57,021 nt of DNA from an uncultured Oscillospiraceae bacterium (GCA_910589145.1 CAJUSD010000021.1:1-57021); one strand, 5' to 3'; counted from the stretch's first letter, positions 26,710-37,346 are shown. Notes: generated by a model from the sequence alone, not told the origin. Program-made: numbers and translations.

Positions 26710-28460
26710 ATGAAACGTTATGCAGCAATTCTGGCAGCGCTGCTGCTGGCGACGGCTGGTTGTTCCAGCCCATCCACCAGCTCTGGATCTTCCCAAAACA
26801 GTAATGCTTCAAATTCTACTGGGGGGGGGCTAACAGTACTGCACCTTCCAGCAGCGCAGAGGTAGACAACGGTCCCTTTAATGCACCTGGTGAACTACCC
26901 ATTGTAAAGGACGGCACCATCACCTTGAGCATCTTCTGTCCTGGCAATGGCGAATATAGCTGGGCGGATAACGATCAAACCCCTCTGGTAGAGCAGAAGA
27001 CTGGCATTAAGCTGGATTGGAACATTGCGGCGTCCTCTGACAATGTACGTGATAAGATCAGCACCATGTTCGCCAGCGGAGACATGACTGACATTATTTT
27101 AACTGGCGTGGGCAACGCCAACCGCTATGATAAGGCTTCTGAGGCCATGTTTGGCGCACAGGGGTTGATTCTGCCTTTGGAGCAGTATCTTGATACCATT
27201 TCCGTAGGTTATAAGGCAGCTTTTGAAAAGTTGGATGGTATGCGTGATTACATAACCACCCCAGATGGCCATATCTACTCCCTGCCAAACGTAGATGGCT
27301 CCCTCCATGTTCAATATAACATGAAGCTCTGGCTGAATAACCAATGGTTGGAAAACCTGAATTTGCAGGTTCCCACCACAACCCAGGAGTTCTACGAAGT
27401 TATGAAAGCTTTTAAAGAGCAGGATGCCAATGGCAACGGTGATCCTAATGACGAAATTCCGTTATCTACGGTTTCCTCCGGCGCAGGTACTCAAGTGGAT
27501 GGTTTCCTTATGGCTCCTTTCCAACTGACCCCTGAAACCAACAAACTGTATGTTGATAACGGTACAGTCAAATACGCCCCTGTACAGGACGGTTACCGCG
27601 AGGGGCTGAGATACCTCAATACTCTGTACAGCGAGGGTCTGCTCAATCCTGAATCCTTTACATGGAATAAGGACGCTCAGGTGAATTTGAATGAAGCAGG
27701 CGATGTGGCGGTTATCGGTGCGTTCCTGGCCCAGCGTCCCGGCTACGCCTGTGACCTGAGTACCCAGCCTTTTTCTAAGAAGTGGGAGCAATATCAGTCC
27801 CTATCTCCTTTGGAAGGTCCCAGCGGACAGAAAGTTGCTGCCTGGAATCCTTATGTCCAGTATCAAACTGGTATGACCTTCCTCTCCTCTTCCTGTTCTA
27901 ATCCCGAAGCTGCTTTCCGCCTGATCGACTGGCTGGCTACCAATGAAGGTTCTATGCTCTCTGCCATTGGCGTTGAAGGTGAGGACTGGAGAAAAGCCGA
28001 AGCCAATGAACTGGATATGGACGGCAAGCCCGCCGCATATACCACTCTTACTTCCGGCAAACAGAATCATATCTGGGCGCAGCTTATGGGGCTCGTCCGC
28101 GATCCCTACTTTGTCACCTCCGTTACCACCAACCAAAATCCCTATGCCGAAGATGTGCCTCCTTTAACCGGCCGCGGCATTGTTATGTACCGCGCTTCCC
28201 AAGAGCACGAGAAGGTAAAACAGGCCCTAAACACCATTCTGCCTGATATGTATATGTCTGAAGAGGATACTGCTCAGATGTCCCTGGTGAAATCGACCCT
28301 TCAGCCCTCTCAGAACGAATGGCTGGCCCAGTTCGTCACTGGCTCCAAGAGCATTGAGAACGATTGGGATGCCTATCTTGCCGCTATGGAGAGCCAGGGC
28401 CTTTCCGAATATCTTGGCCTGCTTCAAAAAGCCTATGATGTGTCTCCCTTTAAGCAATAA
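26710..28460 (+). pseudogene. Sugar-binding lipoprotein broken by a nine-G tract (frameshift or phase-OFF state)
   Basis: An ATG at 26710 with AAAGGAG begins a lipoprotein signal (MKRYAAILAALLLATAGC; Cys18) and Ser/Asn/Gly linker. The frame then crosses nine G (26821-26829) and stops 36 bases later. In the other frame the linker continues (ANSTAPSSSAEVDNGPF) into a full solute-binding protein of about 520 residues, with LEQKTGIKLDW-like and DANGNGDPNDEIP Ca-loop motifs. Seven or ten G would join the two parts. A transport protein without its signal would be useless, so this is a sequencing error, a recent mutation, or slippage-based phase variation. The intact protein would serve the permeases downstream, in an operon that also has an internal terminator. 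Confidence 0.85.
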
Positions 28461-28494
28461 TTTTCTGCTATAAATCATTATACAGATACCAGCC

Positions 28495-28520
28495 AGGGGG
28501 CTTCCCGACGGAGGCCCCCT
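28495..28520 (+). terminator. Internal terminator/attenuator between binding protein and permeases
   Basis: AGGGGGCTTC (28495-28504) pairs with GAGGCCCCCT (28511-28520) with one G-U pair, followed by five T. It lies inside the transport operon and would let the binding protein be made in excess of the permeases. Confidence 0.75.
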
Positions 28521-28569
28521 TTTTGTATAACTTATAGTTTGATTTATATTTTAAGGGAGGTGCGCTTTT

Positions 28570-29520
28570 ATGGCGACAAAAGAAAAACAGCAAACCCTGC
28601 CTGCACGCAAGACCAAGGGCTATCTGCTGCGCAAGAATATTATGCGCCATTGGCAGCTCTACTTTGTGATTGCGCTTCCCCTTGTCTATTTGGTTATGTT
28701 CAAATATGTTCCACTGATAGGGTCACAGATTGCATTTCGCAACTATACCTTTTCCGGCGGTATTTGGGGAAGCCCCTGGGTGGGAATGAAAAACTTCAAC
28801 CGGTTCTTTTCCTCCCCGGATTTTACAAAGCTCCTCTGGAATACCATTGCCCTTTCCCTGTATAATATCGTTGTCACCGCCATTCCCCCTATCGTTATGG
28901 CAGTGGCCCTCAACTATGCCAGATGGAACTGGTTTGGAAAGACGGTCCAGATGGTTACATATATGCCCTATTTCATTTCCACTGTTTTGATTGTGGGTAT
29001 CCTGCAGCAGATGCTTTCCCTGACCGGCCCACTGAACAATGCCATTGTAGCTATGGGCGGAGCAAAGGTTCATTTTATGGGAGAACCCGGATTGTTCCGC
29101 ACCTTGTATGTTTTTTCCGGTGTGTGGCAGTCCACAGGATACAGCGCGGTTATTTACCTGGCGGCTCTGGCTGCTGTTGACCAGGAGCTGCACGAGGCAG
29201 CAGTTATGGACGGCGCTTCCATCTGGCGGCGTATCTGGCATATTGATCTTCCCAGCATCATCCCCACTGCCATCATTCAGCTTATCATGGCCTGCGGCAG
29301 AGTGCTGACCATGGGCTATGAAAAGACCCTCCTGATGCAGAACGATATGAACCTTTCCACCTCCGACATCATTTCAACCTATGTTTACCGCGTCGGCCTC
29401 CAAGGAATGCAGTACAGCTATTCGACAGCCATTGGCCTGTTCCAGTCTGTGGTATCCCTGCTGATGCTGATGCTGGTTAACTGGATTGCCGGTCGGGTGG
29501 GAGAAACCAGCCTGTTCTAA
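28570..29520 (+). CDS. Sugar ABC transporter permease, LplB type (second locus)
   Basis: The 316-residue protein has six membrane helices, the coupling loop EAAVMDGASIWRRIWHIDLPSI and the LplB-like ending NWIAGRVGETSLF. It is a clear paralogue of the permease at 6438-7385. AGGGAGG lies 9-10 nt upstream of the ATG. The partner permease gene starts 16 nt after its stop. Confidence 0.92.
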   Translation: MATKEKQQTLPARKTKGYLLRKNIMRHWQLYFVIALPLVYLVMFKYVPLIGSQIAFRNYTFSGGIWGSPWVGMKNFNRFFSSPDFTKLLWNTIALSLYNIVVTAIPPIVMAVALNYARWNWFGKTVQMVTYMPYFISTVLIVGILQQMLSLTGPLNNAIVAMGGAKVHFMGEPGLFRTLYVFSGVWQSTGYSAVIYLAALAAVDQELHEAAVMDGASIWRRIWHIDLPSIIPTAIIQLIMACGRVLTMGYEKTLLMQNDMNLSTSDIISTYVYRVGLQGMQYSYSTAIGLFQSVVSLLMLMLVNWIAGRVGETSLF

Positions 29521-29536
29521 GAAAGGAGGAAACTGT

Positions 29537-30442
29537 ATGGCAGCTACTTTTAAACATATTAAAGAGGGAAAAATTGATATTGCCTTCCATGTCTTCAATA
29601 CGCTCCTGCTTACAGTCAGCTTTGTGGTTGTGGCCATTCCCCTGCTCAACGTGCTGGCCTCCTCCTTATCGACTCCCAACGCGGTCATTACCGGTAAGGT
29701 GGGAATCTGGCCTGTGGGCTTTAACTTGGACGCTTATTTCCAGATCTTCCAGTCCAGGATGCTTCTTCTGGGTTATCGGAATTCTATTATATACACCATC
29801 GTGGGTACTATCATTAATATTCTCATGACAGTCATGGCTGCTTATCCACTGTCCATCCGCGGGTTTGTGGGACGTAATATTTTTACAGGACTGTTTGTCT
29901 TTACCATGATTTTTTCTGCACCATTGATCCCCACCTATCTGAATATCCGCAATCTCCATCTTTTGGACACTATGTGGGCACTGGTTCTGCCGGGGGCCAT
30001 CTCGGTATATAATATGATTATTGCCCGTACCTACTTCCAAAACAGTATTCCCGAGGAAATGCTGGAAGCTGCGGGGCTGGATGGGGCCAATGACATCCAG
30101 ATACTGTTAAAGCTGGTTCTTCCCCTTTCCAAGTCCATTTTGGCAGTGCTGACCCTTTACTATGCTGTAGGACACTGGAACGCCTATTTTGATGCATATA
30201 TTTACCTGAGCTCAGAAACCAAGTTTACCCTCCAGGTAGTTCTGCGCAATATCATCAGCACAGCAAAGGCTTTGCAGGAAATGACCGATATGATTTCCAC
30301 TGACCAGAGCCAGCGCGCCGCGCTAATTGAAGTATTAAAGTATGCCATTATTGTATTTGGCAGCCTGCCGGTTATCTGCCTCTATCCGTTTGTGCAGAAA
30401 CACTTTGTCAAAGGTGTTATGATCGGCTCCCTGAAAGGTTAA
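29537..30442 (+). CDS. Sugar ABC transporter permease, YtcP type (second locus)
   Basis: The 301-residue protein has six helices, the coupling loop EAAGLDGANDIQILLKLVLPLS and the end QKHFVKGVMIGSLKG, as in the first locus. The ATG at 29537 is chosen because AAAGGAGG lies 7 nt upstream; the frame is open 17 codons further back, overlapping the first permease. It completes the CUT1 channel. Confidence 0.92.
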   Translation: MAATFKHIKEGKIDIAFHVFNTLLLTVSFVVVAIPLLNVLASSLSTPNAVITGKVGIWPVGFNLDAYFQIFQSRMLLLGYRNSIIYTIVGTIINILMTVMAAYPLSIRGFVGRNIFTGLFVFTMIFSAPLIPTYLNIRNLHLLDTMWALVLPGAISVYNMIIARTYFQNSIPEEMLEAAGLDGANDIQILLKLVLPLSKSILAVLTLYYAVGHWNAYFDAYIYLSSETKFTLQVVLRNIISTAKALQEMTDMISTDQSQRAALIEVLKYAIIVFGSLPVICLYPFVQKHFVKGVMIGSLKG

Positions 30443-30466
30443 AATTTATCTGCTTTTTACATCATA

Positions 30467-30496
30467 AAACCACCCTGCCTTTTGGCAGGGCGGTTT
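30467..30496 (+). terminator. Intrinsic terminator ending the second ABC operon
   Basis: AAACCACCCTGCC (30467-30479) pairs with GGCAGGGCGGTTT (30484-30496) with one mismatch, around a TTTT loop, and runs into TTTCT. Confidence 0.85.
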
Positions 30497-30526
30497 TTCT
30501 TATAAATAGCCGCATATTATTGATAG

Positions 30527-30556
30527 TTGCCAAATTCGGTCAACTCCTGTTATAAT
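30527..30556 (+). promoter_or_regulatory. Promoter of the GH25 gene
   Basis: TTGCCA (30527-30532) and TATAAT (30551-30556) are 18 nt apart. A transcript starting near 30563 supports the ATG at 30617 over an in-frame ATG at 30527. Confidence 0.7.
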
Positions 30557-30616
30557 ACTTATATCAGCTTCCGCCTTACCCCAACAGAATTCGCAGAAAG
30601 GAATATAATACATAAC

Positions 30617-31726
30617 ATGAGAAAAAAAATAATACAAAATCAGAATTCTGATCGCCCGCCAGCCGTCCCAAATATTCTGCTTCGACATCCAATTTTGTGG
30701 ACTGTGGGGTTGGCGGCAGTAAACGCTATTTTACTGGCAGGCATTTTTGCCTGCTTTTCAGCCATTTCTCGTGCTAACCAGAGAATAGCAGAATTGGAAG
30801 AAGCATCTGTACCTGCTCTTGCCCCACAGGAACAGGCTGTCCTTTCACCTAAAAATGAATTAAATGAAAATCTTCAGCCTGAAATTCCTGTTTTTGACCA
30901 GAAAACCATTAAGGAATTCGCGGAATCTTCACGGGACAAATACGAATTCCTACAGCGCTTTTTTGATGATACCTTTGTTTATAATTGGGATGGGGAAACG
31001 CTTTATATTCCTGTAGACGAAACCCTTCCAATGAATGATTACAACTGGGACAACCTGGTTCTCCAGGATAAAAGCTATAAAGAATATGAATATCAGGAGT
31101 ATGGGGTCACTAAAACCATTAAAGGGATCGACGTATCTAAATATCAGGGAAAAATTGACTGGGAAAAAGTTGCAGCAGATGGCGTAGAATATGCTTTTAT
31201 ACGGTTGGGATATCGGGGCTATGGAACAGGAAAGGTCCTGGAAGACGAATATTTCCATGAAAATGCCAAAGGCGCTAATAAAGCCGGAGTCCCTATAGGC
31301 GCCTATTTCTTTTCCCAAGCAATTAATACAGAAGAAGCAGTTGAAGAAGCTGAAATGGCAATAGAGGCGTTAAAGGGCTATGATATTGCCTATCCAGTAG
31401 CAATTGACCTGGAAGATGTCCCTGATGATTCCCGTACATCTGAGATGACCAGGGAAGAATTTACTGATGTTGCTATTGCCTTCTGCGAAAAAATAAAAGA
31501 GGCAGGCTATACGCCTATGATTTACTGTAATTCCAGATGGTTTACCTTAAATCTTGATCTTTCCCGCCTGACGGAATATGACAAATGGTTTGCCCAATAT
31601 TACAACCGCCCCTTTTTTCCTTATGACTTCCAGATATGGCAATATACCAGCGCTGGAAAAGTTGACGGGATTGATGGGGATGTAGATTTAAATATATCTT
31701 TCGTCCGCTATCATGACGATGAATAA
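30617..31726 (+). CDS. Membrane-anchored GH25 lysozyme
   Basis: The 369-residue protein has one N-terminal signal-anchor helix (about residues 22-48), a linker rich in Glu and Pro to about 85, a spacer, and a GH25 muramidase domain from about 165. Family marks are GIDVSKYQGKIDW (catalytic Asp), FIRLGYRGYG, GVPIGAYFFSQA, VAIDLEDV (acidic pair) and FQIWQYTSAGKVDGIDGDVDLN. It cleaves MurNAc-GlcNAc bonds of peptidoglycan from the outer face of the membrane. The position beside the transporter operon does not prove a role in sugar use, since it has its own promoter and terminator. Confidence 0.92.
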   Translation: MRKKIIQNQNSDRPPAVPNILLRHPILWTVGLAAVNAILLAGIFACFSAISRANQRIAELEEASVPALAPQEQAVLSPKNELNENLQPEIPVFDQKTIKEFAESSRDKYEFLQRFFDDTFVYNWDGETLYIPVDETLPMNDYNWDNLVLQDKSYKEYEYQEYGVTKTIKGIDVSKYQGKIDWEKVAADGVEYAFIRLGYRGYGTGKVLEDEYFHENAKGANKAGVPIGAYFFSQAINTEEAVEEAEMAIEALKGYDIAYPVAIDLEDVPDDSRTSEMTREEFTDVAIAFCEKIKEAGYTPMIYCNSRWFTLNLDLSRLTEYDKWFAQYYNRPFFPYDFQIWQYTSAGKVDGIDGDVDLNISFVRYHDDE

Positions 31727-31844
31727 AATAGATTTTTTGAATAACAATACTGAAAATTCCAAAGTGAACTGGAATAACCACACCGAACATGAGGCCTATT
31801 TCCTTTTCTTTTAAAGCAAATAAATTAGAATCTGTAGCAACTAT

Positions 31845-31877
31845 AAAGCTTTTCCCTGGATAACAGGGAAAGGCTTT
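31845..31877. terminator. Terminator between GH25 and AraC genes
   Basis: AAAGCTTTTCCCTG (31845-31858) pairs with CAGGGAAAGGCTTT (31864-31877) with one mismatch. It lies between convergent genes and could serve both. Confidence 0.75.
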
Positions 31878-31890
31878 TGAATGTTATATT

Positions 31891-33402
31891 TTATTTATGA
31901 GGCTCTTTTAAATATTTTATGGGGGTTCTTATTTCGCTTGCAATAAATTGAATTGGTGCTCCATATATTCCAAGTTTTTCAGATTCTGCCATGAGCCGTT
32001 CAAATACTTCCTGAACCAGTTCAATTATGCCCTCTGCTGCTGCTATATCTTTCGACTGCGCTAAATGAATTGCATTGTCTAAATATTTACAAGCAGCTTC
32101 AAGCAATACCTTCTGCTGTTCATCAAGAAGTTTACCCAATTTTTGAATTTCCCCTCTCAGGTAGAATAAAAGAATATTCCACTGGAAAGCCATATCCATT
32201 AATTTTTTGCTGGAAGAACGTTCGGGAGGGCTGTTCTTTTCCTCTGTCAATGCCTGGATGGTATTGTTTGGAAGGCTTTGGAAAAATTCTGCTGCCTCTT
32301 GAATTTTCCTTTTAAAAGCGGAAATGCCTTCAAAAAGTTTTCTGTGAGCAGGGGCCCTTAAAGCGTCTGCTTCAGCGGCAAAAAGGATAATATCCAGTCG
32401 GAAAATAAAATCTTCTAAATGTGAGGCTGCAACATCCTCTAAAGGCAAGGAAGCAAGTTCTTTGGCAATTAATTTGACTTCATCTGCAATATACGTATAG
32501 GGGAGGTTGGAATCTGAAAGTCCTTCAACAGCTAAATTTCCCTTTTCAGCGGCCTCTCTTAAAAGTTCCGAGGCAGTTTTTCGCATGTCCTGAAAAATTG
32601 TTATTGAAAGTTCATGGAAAAATTCTGCGATTTTCCCCACCTTTATCTGGGCGCTTTGAGCCAGCGCTGCATATTGGCTGCTTATTGTCTCGAAAGCAGC
32701 GCGGTGTTCCGGCTTTGCCCTTGCAAGGGTCAGATTAATTTGAAAAACAGTAATATGGGATTGGAAAACAGCGTCTTCTATGGATTTTAAAATTAGAAAT
32801 CGAGCAGAAATTTCATCTGGCCGCTGGGGGATGGAAGTAATACGGTTTAACGCCTCTGCCAAAGAATCCGCCATATTCTCTGCACGCGCGGCAATAAACT
32901 CCCAGAAGGGATTATAAAATGCCGCGGCCTCTAGGTTAATCCCCATATTCTCCCTGGTATCATCCGCTGTCCTTTTTGCCTGGATAATCAGGCTGTTTAG
33001 TTCCCGGATTATTTCATCAGTAGTTTTAGAATACAACATGGCCTTTCTCTCCTTTTGCATTTGTGGGGAGGCAATAGAAGCATGATATTTTCTATATTCC
33101 GTTGGGGTTGCGCCTATATGGGCTCGAAAACTTCGGGTAAAGCCTTCATGAGAATCATATCCATATTTCAGCGCTATTTCCAGGACAGAGGAATCCGTTT
33201 CGGCCAGTTCCTTAGCGGCTAGGAAAAGTCTGCGTCTGGTTACATACCGCATAACACTGTCACCCACTAGCTCCCGAAACAGCCGCTGATAATGATATTT
33301 GGAAAAATGGATGCTCTCGGCAATCCTTGCCACTGTAAGCTTTTCCTGAATTTTTTTCTCAATTATCCCAAGGGAATCAAATATCGAATTCGACTGGCTC
33401 AT
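31891..33402 (-). CDS. AraC family regulator with a long helical C-terminal region
   Basis: The 503-residue protein carries its AraC double helix-turn-helix at the N-terminus (residues 15-110: VARIAESIHFSKYHYQRLFRELVGDSVMRYVTRRRLFLAA and YGYDSHEGFTRSFRAHIGATPTEYR). This is MarA/Rob-like placement instead of the common C-terminal one. The remaining 390 residues look almost entirely helical, with repeated helix-bundle-like segments of about 95 residues, and match no ligand domain I recognise. It lies at the 3' side of the second LamG/CARDB gene in the same direction, separated by a hairpin and repeat copy D. It may regulate this locus. Confidence 0.8.
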   Translation of the reverse strand: MSQSNSIFDSLGIIEKKIQEKLTVARIAESIHFSKYHYQRLFRELVGDSVMRYVTRRRLFLAAKELAETDSSVLEIALKYGYDSHEGFTRSFRAHIGATPTEYRKYHASIASPQMQKERKAMLYSKTTDEIIRELNSLIIQAKRTADDTRENMGINLEAAAFYNPFWEFIAARAENMADSLAEALNRITSIPQRPDEISARFLILKSIEDAVFQSHITVFQINLTLARAKPEHRAAFETISSQYAALAQSAQIKVGKIAEFFHELSITIFQDMRKTASELLREAAEKGNLAVEGLSDSNLPYTYIADEVKLIAKELASLPLEDVAASHLEDFIFRLDIILFAAEADALRAPAHRKLFEGISAFKRKIQEAAEFFQSLPNNTIQALTEEKNSPPERSSSKKLMDMAFQWNILLFYLRGEIQKLGKLLDEQQKVLLEAACKYLDNAIHLAQSKDIAAAEGIIELVQEVFERLMAESEKLGIYGAPIQFIASEIRTPIKYLKEPHK

Positions 33403-33494
33403 ACTTTGAACCTCCCTTTTTATTACAATAAAAGAATACCACCTTAGAAGCTTTTTTTCTTGACCAAACGTGCTGAATGAAATTTCTTGGTAAA

Positions 33495-33544
33495 AATAAG
33501 GATGATAATTTCAATATTTCTATATCGAAATTATCATCCTTATT
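33495..33544 (-). terminator. Long hairpin / terminator between LamG paralogue 2 and AraC gene
   Basis: Arms 33495-33512 and 33527-33544 pair perfectly over 18 bp (core AAGGATGATAATTTC) around a 14-nt loop. On the minus strand it runs into TTATTTTTACC, fitting a terminator for the upstream giant gene. Confidence 0.7.
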
Positions 33545-33607
33545 GTAGAGTTAATTTGAATTTGCCGGATAGCTGCAAGAGGAAATTTTCAGGTTCGTCA
33601 AACTTAG

Positions 33608-33713
33608 CCCAGGAGAATTTTTTAGCAAAGCCCTTCTGGGTGATTCAAACCTTTTTAATTCGCCCTAGGTTGTACTCGACCCAGTCTGTGCCCGCGAATT
33701 TGTTTTTTCGAAC
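33608..33713 (-). repeat. Composite intergenic repeat, copy D
   Basis: On the minus strand the head begins GTTCGAAAAAACAAATTCGC at 33713, directly after the stop codon of the giant gene. It continues to AATTAAAAAGGTTTGAA and ends in a hairpin with CCCAG/CTGGG arms (33608-33640). Confidence 0.7.
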
Positions 33714-36700
33714 TTAATACCCAATCCGTTTCAAATTTTTAGGGATTACAACCATATTATTAGCTCTGGTAATCTCATGCAGCCGATTTTCCGGGTCAAT
33801 CTCCACAGACCATCCAGTTAAGTCCTGGGGCAAACCATATACAGGAATTGGCACCTCCCAATGGATAGGGAAAAGTTGTTCTGGTGCAGGCAGTCCGCGA
33901 ACAGGCGCAGTCCTTACAATTTGTCCTTCTGGATTTCGCAGGGCAATAAGGGTCTCTAATGATTCCTTAGCCCCCAAGCTATGAATTTTCACCTGAAGTC
34001 CATGGGGCATCATGGTTAAATCTTCTTCAGTAATACCAAGGTCACAGCGTTCAAAGTAGGGAACGCCATCTTTTTCCAGGTTTAACTGGATAATAGTATA
34101 CACTTTTGGCGGAAAAGTAACAGTAACAGGCATAGAGCGTTCAAAGGAAATACTCCGGTTAGAAATTTCATCGTCTGGAAGGTCGTCACCATTGGTATCA
34201 ATACCCTGTGAAAGGTTCCATATACCGGGAAGGATTTCTCCTCCAATGATATCGGCAGTAATGGGTTTACCAGAAATATTAAACGCGACAATCTTAATTT
34301 CCCGTTCGGAATTATAAGGTACTACCACAGCTAGCTTTTCAGCTTCTTCATCAATATGGAATTTCCATGAGATTCCGTTTTCCGGGTAATAACAATAAAA
34401 ACGTGTATTGCACATCCCACCCATTCGGTCAGCCTGGATATCAAACATGTTATAGGTAATACGGTCTATCCAGGGATGTCCAAGAGTGTTGATATATTCC
34501 CGATTCCAGGCACCCTCTACCATCCAATTGTAGCGTTCTGCAAGTTTTTCTTTATCGGTAACGCCGCGGCTCAGACGCTCATAGCTGGGACGGGGCGGGA
34601 TAATATCCTTATATTTTTTGTCTCCGGTTAATTGGTAGGCAGGCATAAGGATGGATTCAGCTCCATGGGAACGTCCCTTTTGGGGGTCTAGTTCCTCGTC
34701 AGTTTCATAAACGATGTAATGGTGCAGAATTCCATCATGATAGTGAGCAGCCAGTCCATCCGCTAGTTCCAGCAGGATTTTCTTTAAGATAGGAGTCCCA
34801 TTATATCTTGCCAAAGTGACACAGGGGGAGAAAGCATAGAAGGAAACCTGGTCAGTAACGCCCCAAGGCCATTCAGTAGCCATTTTAGCTCCGTTGTAGT
34901 AAGAAGATTTAATATGTCTGTGGCCGGCCTGGTTCACCCCCGTTATCCACCAAAGGGCGCGGCTGGTTTCCATAGCTTTTTCCAGATATTTAGGGTTGGA
35001 AGGATCTAAACACAGGCACTGGTTTACCGAAATGAGTCCCTCCTCGGAGGAATGAAGCTGGTCTGTTTGCAGAGAAGGCAAACCATTTGTAAACATCCCC
35101 TGAGCATAAAAGGCGTCACAATTACGGAATAAGGAACGTTTTACCTTATCGGGCTTGATACCCATGGCAGCCCCTGAAGCCCAGATTGTGGTAAAATCCC
35201 CATCATCTGAAAGCCCCCCGCCGAATTCTCCGTTTTCAATCTGGCGCTGGTCAATGAAGAAATCCAGCAAACGGCGCATATATCCCATATATTCGCACTG
35301 GCGGAAGGCCCATAAGGGGATATCCTCCGGGCAGGGAGTTGGGTTCCAATGAGGTTTAAACTTGTCGCCGCGGAATTGAGGAGCATATTTTTTAGTGATA
35401 TTAAAGTAATCGTTATAATAAAAACGCGCAATTTCGTTTTCCGGGTCGTATTCGAGAACATCCATTAAATCAGCATAAAGCCGGTTAAACATATCAAATT
35501 CTTTATGACGAGGACCCTCTTCAAGAATATTTGCGTAATTGTCCCGAACCTGTGTGATACGGTCGGAAATATGTTCTTCCAGAGCATCTTTAGCAGGCTT
35601 CATCACCAAACGTAAAGATGCCCCTTCTAGGGCTTCTGGAGTAAATCCAGCATTTGAACAGGCAATCATAATATACAGGCAGCGATTTTTAGGAAGAATG
35701 CGGTCACGGGTATCAAACCATAGTATCGGCTTTTCCCCAGGTTTAACGGTAAAATTAAAGTGGGCAAGGTTACGGTAATACCAGAGAGGATCCTTTATTT
35801 GAATGGAAAAGCTGATGTTTTCCTTTTGGCCGGGGAAAGAGAACGCCGGAAGGGAAAGCTCCATTCCATCCATGCCCAAAGACGCATTATACTGATAGGG
35901 AATTACAATATTCACCATAGGGAAACCCCCATCAGGCTCATACTCCGGGACGGGGAAACTATCTGGTGAAACCCCTTCCGGCAAAGCGGTGACTATATGG
36001 CGTTCATAGGGCATATACCTTCCATTGATAAAACGGCGTAATTCCGCAGTTTCAGACCCTTCACCTATTTGATAGTAGCCAGCGTGAAGGGTATATGAAA
36101 AGGTGACAGCGTTATTAGGGGCGCTGCCTTCTGTTAAGTAGAAAACACTCATATCTCCTATCGGTTCTTCCTGTACCTCATTGGTAAAACGGACGCGTTT
36201 TCCAGTGTGGGTTTGAACTTGGTTGAAACTTCTTTCCCTTCCCTGGGAACGGTCAAAAAGAGATTCCAGATGATTCCCGTTTTCATCAACGACTTCCATT
36301 TTTCCCCAGGCAGAACCGCTGATTTCTATATGGTTCCAAGGTTCATCCGGCATATGGAAGGTAATCGCTTTCCCAGAGAGGGAATAGCAGTCCCAGTCAG
36401 GCAGCATAAAGTAATCGCTCCGTCCTTTTAGCTTGGAACGGTTGTAAACACCTGGCCAAGTAGTTTCACGGATACCGTCGCAGCCCTTCCACCACCAGCG
36501 TTTCAGATCGTAGGCATCATGTATTTCTACCTTTCGGACGCTTGTTCTTTCTGCTGGAAGCATTGGGGGCAGAAGTCCCTCCTTGTCCCAGCCATTGCGC
36601 TGAAGCCATTCCTGACGGATAGAAGGGTTTTCCATGTTAATTTTAGCTTTAGCTAAATTCTGCGGGAATTTCCCCTCAGATAACATTAAAACCTGCTTGT

Positions 36701-37346
36701 CAGTCAGCATATGATCGAATATGGAGATATGCGCAATGTCCCCGCCGCGGATATAATTATAGGCACTGGAAACATTCCATGTCCCCACAATTCGGGAGTG
36801 CGGGCCAAATTGGTCTAAACCTGTATAATATACTGCCGGGCGCTCCTCACAGGCAGACAGCTTCCCGTTGACATACAGCTTAATCCCATAGATTTCATCC
36901 CAGGAAACCGTTAGAAAAGTCCATTCTCCTGGTTGTGGAAAAGGGGATACTTCTGCGGACACCCGTGCGCGGGATAAGTTGATATCTGTTATAAATGCTT
37001 CAAATCCATGCCCGTTATAATCTATCCGCAGCCAAACCTGTTCCCAACTGGAATGATCTGCAAAAGACACCCGAAATATAGGAAATTCTGTTGGGCCTAC
37101 GGGATAACGGGAACGCCAGAAAAAGTTAAGCGTACCACGTTCGGCATAAATATTTCCCGGTGCTTTATATGCAAACCGCTGACGATCATCACATTCAAAA
37201 TACTGGCCAAGTTTTGGATCGGACTTAATTTCTACTGCATTTAAAAACGTTGTGTCTGAACGGCCTTCTGCAACGTCCGCTGTAAATCCGTTGGCACCGG
37301 AGCTGTAAAATAAAAGGCCCTCTGGTTTGGAAGACATTTCGTACAT
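33714..37346 (-). CDS. Giant LamG-toroid-CARDB protein, putative polysaccharide-active enzyme (paralogue 2)
   Basis: This 1210-residue protein aligns along its whole length with the one at 20852-24454. It has the same LamG-like start (ERGTLNFFWRSRYPVGPTEFPIF), the same DAYDLKRWWWKGCDGIRETT block, the helical region with IENGEFGGGLSDDGDFTTIW and QGMFTNGLPSLQTDQLHSSEEGL, GHRHIKSSYYNG, and the CARDB-like end (EIDPENRLHEITRANN). Invariant acidic residues in GGLSDDGD and SSEEG are candidate catalytic or metal ligands. There is no signal peptide. The ATG at 37344-37346 is favoured by AAAGAAGGAA; an ATG 13 codons upstream has no clear ribosome site. Divergence between the copies suggests two related substrates. 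Confidence 0.7.
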   Translation of the reverse strand: MYEMSSKPEGLLFYSSGANGFTADVAEGRSDTTFLNAVEIKSDPKLGQYFECDDRQRFAYKAPGNIYAERGTLNFFWRSRYPVGPTEFPIFRVSFADHSSWEQVWLRIDYNGHGFEAFITDINLSRARVSAEVSPFPQPGEWTFLTVSWDEIYGIKLYVNGKLSACEERPAVYYTGLDQFGPHSRIVGTWNVSSAYNYIRGGDIAHISIFDHMLTDKQVLMLSEGKFPQNLAKAKINMENPSIRQEWLQRNGWDKEGLLPPMLPAERTSVRKVEIHDAYDLKRWWWKGCDGIRETTWPGVYNRSKLKGRSDYFMLPDWDCYSLSGKAITFHMPDEPWNHIEISGSAWGKMEVVDENGNHLESLFDRSQGRERSFNQVQTHTGKRVRFTNEVQEEPIGDMSVFYLTEGSAPNNAVTFSYTLHAGYYQIGEGSETAELRRFINGRYMPYERHIVTALPEGVSPDSFPVPEYEPDGGFPMVNIVIPYQYNASLGMDGMELSLPAFSFPGQKENISFSIQIKDPLWYYRNLAHFNFTVKPGEKPILWFDTRDRILPKNRCLYIMIACSNAGFTPEALEGASLRLVMKPAKDALEEHISDRITQVRDNYANILEEGPRHKEFDMFNRLYADLMDVLEYDPENEIARFYYNDYFNITKKYAPQFRGDKFKPHWNPTPCPEDIPLWAFRQCEYMGYMRRLLDFFIDQRQIENGEFGGGLSDDGDFTTIWASGAAMGIKPDKVKRSLFRNCDAFYAQGMFTNGLPSLQTDQLHSSEEGLISVNQCLCLDPSNPKYLEKAMETSRALWWITGVNQAGHRHIKSSYYNGAKMATEWPWGVTDQVSFYAFSPCVTLARYNGTPILKKILLELADGLAAHYHDGILHHYIVYETDEELDPQKGRSHGAESILMPAYQLTGDKKYKDIIPPRPSYERLSRGVTDKEKLAERYNWMVEGAWNREYINTLGHPWIDRITYNMFDIQADRMGGMCNTRFYCYYPENGISWKFHIDEEAEKLAVVVPYNSEREIKIVAFNISGKPITADIIGGEILPGIWNLSQGIDTNGDDLPDDEISNRSISFERSMPVTVTFPPKVYTIIQLNLEKDGVPYFERCDLGITEEDLTMMPHGLQVKIHSLGAKESLETLIALRNPEGQIVRTAPVRGLPAPEQLFPIHWEVPIPVYGLPQDLTGWSVEIDPENRLHEITRANNMVVIPKNLKRIGY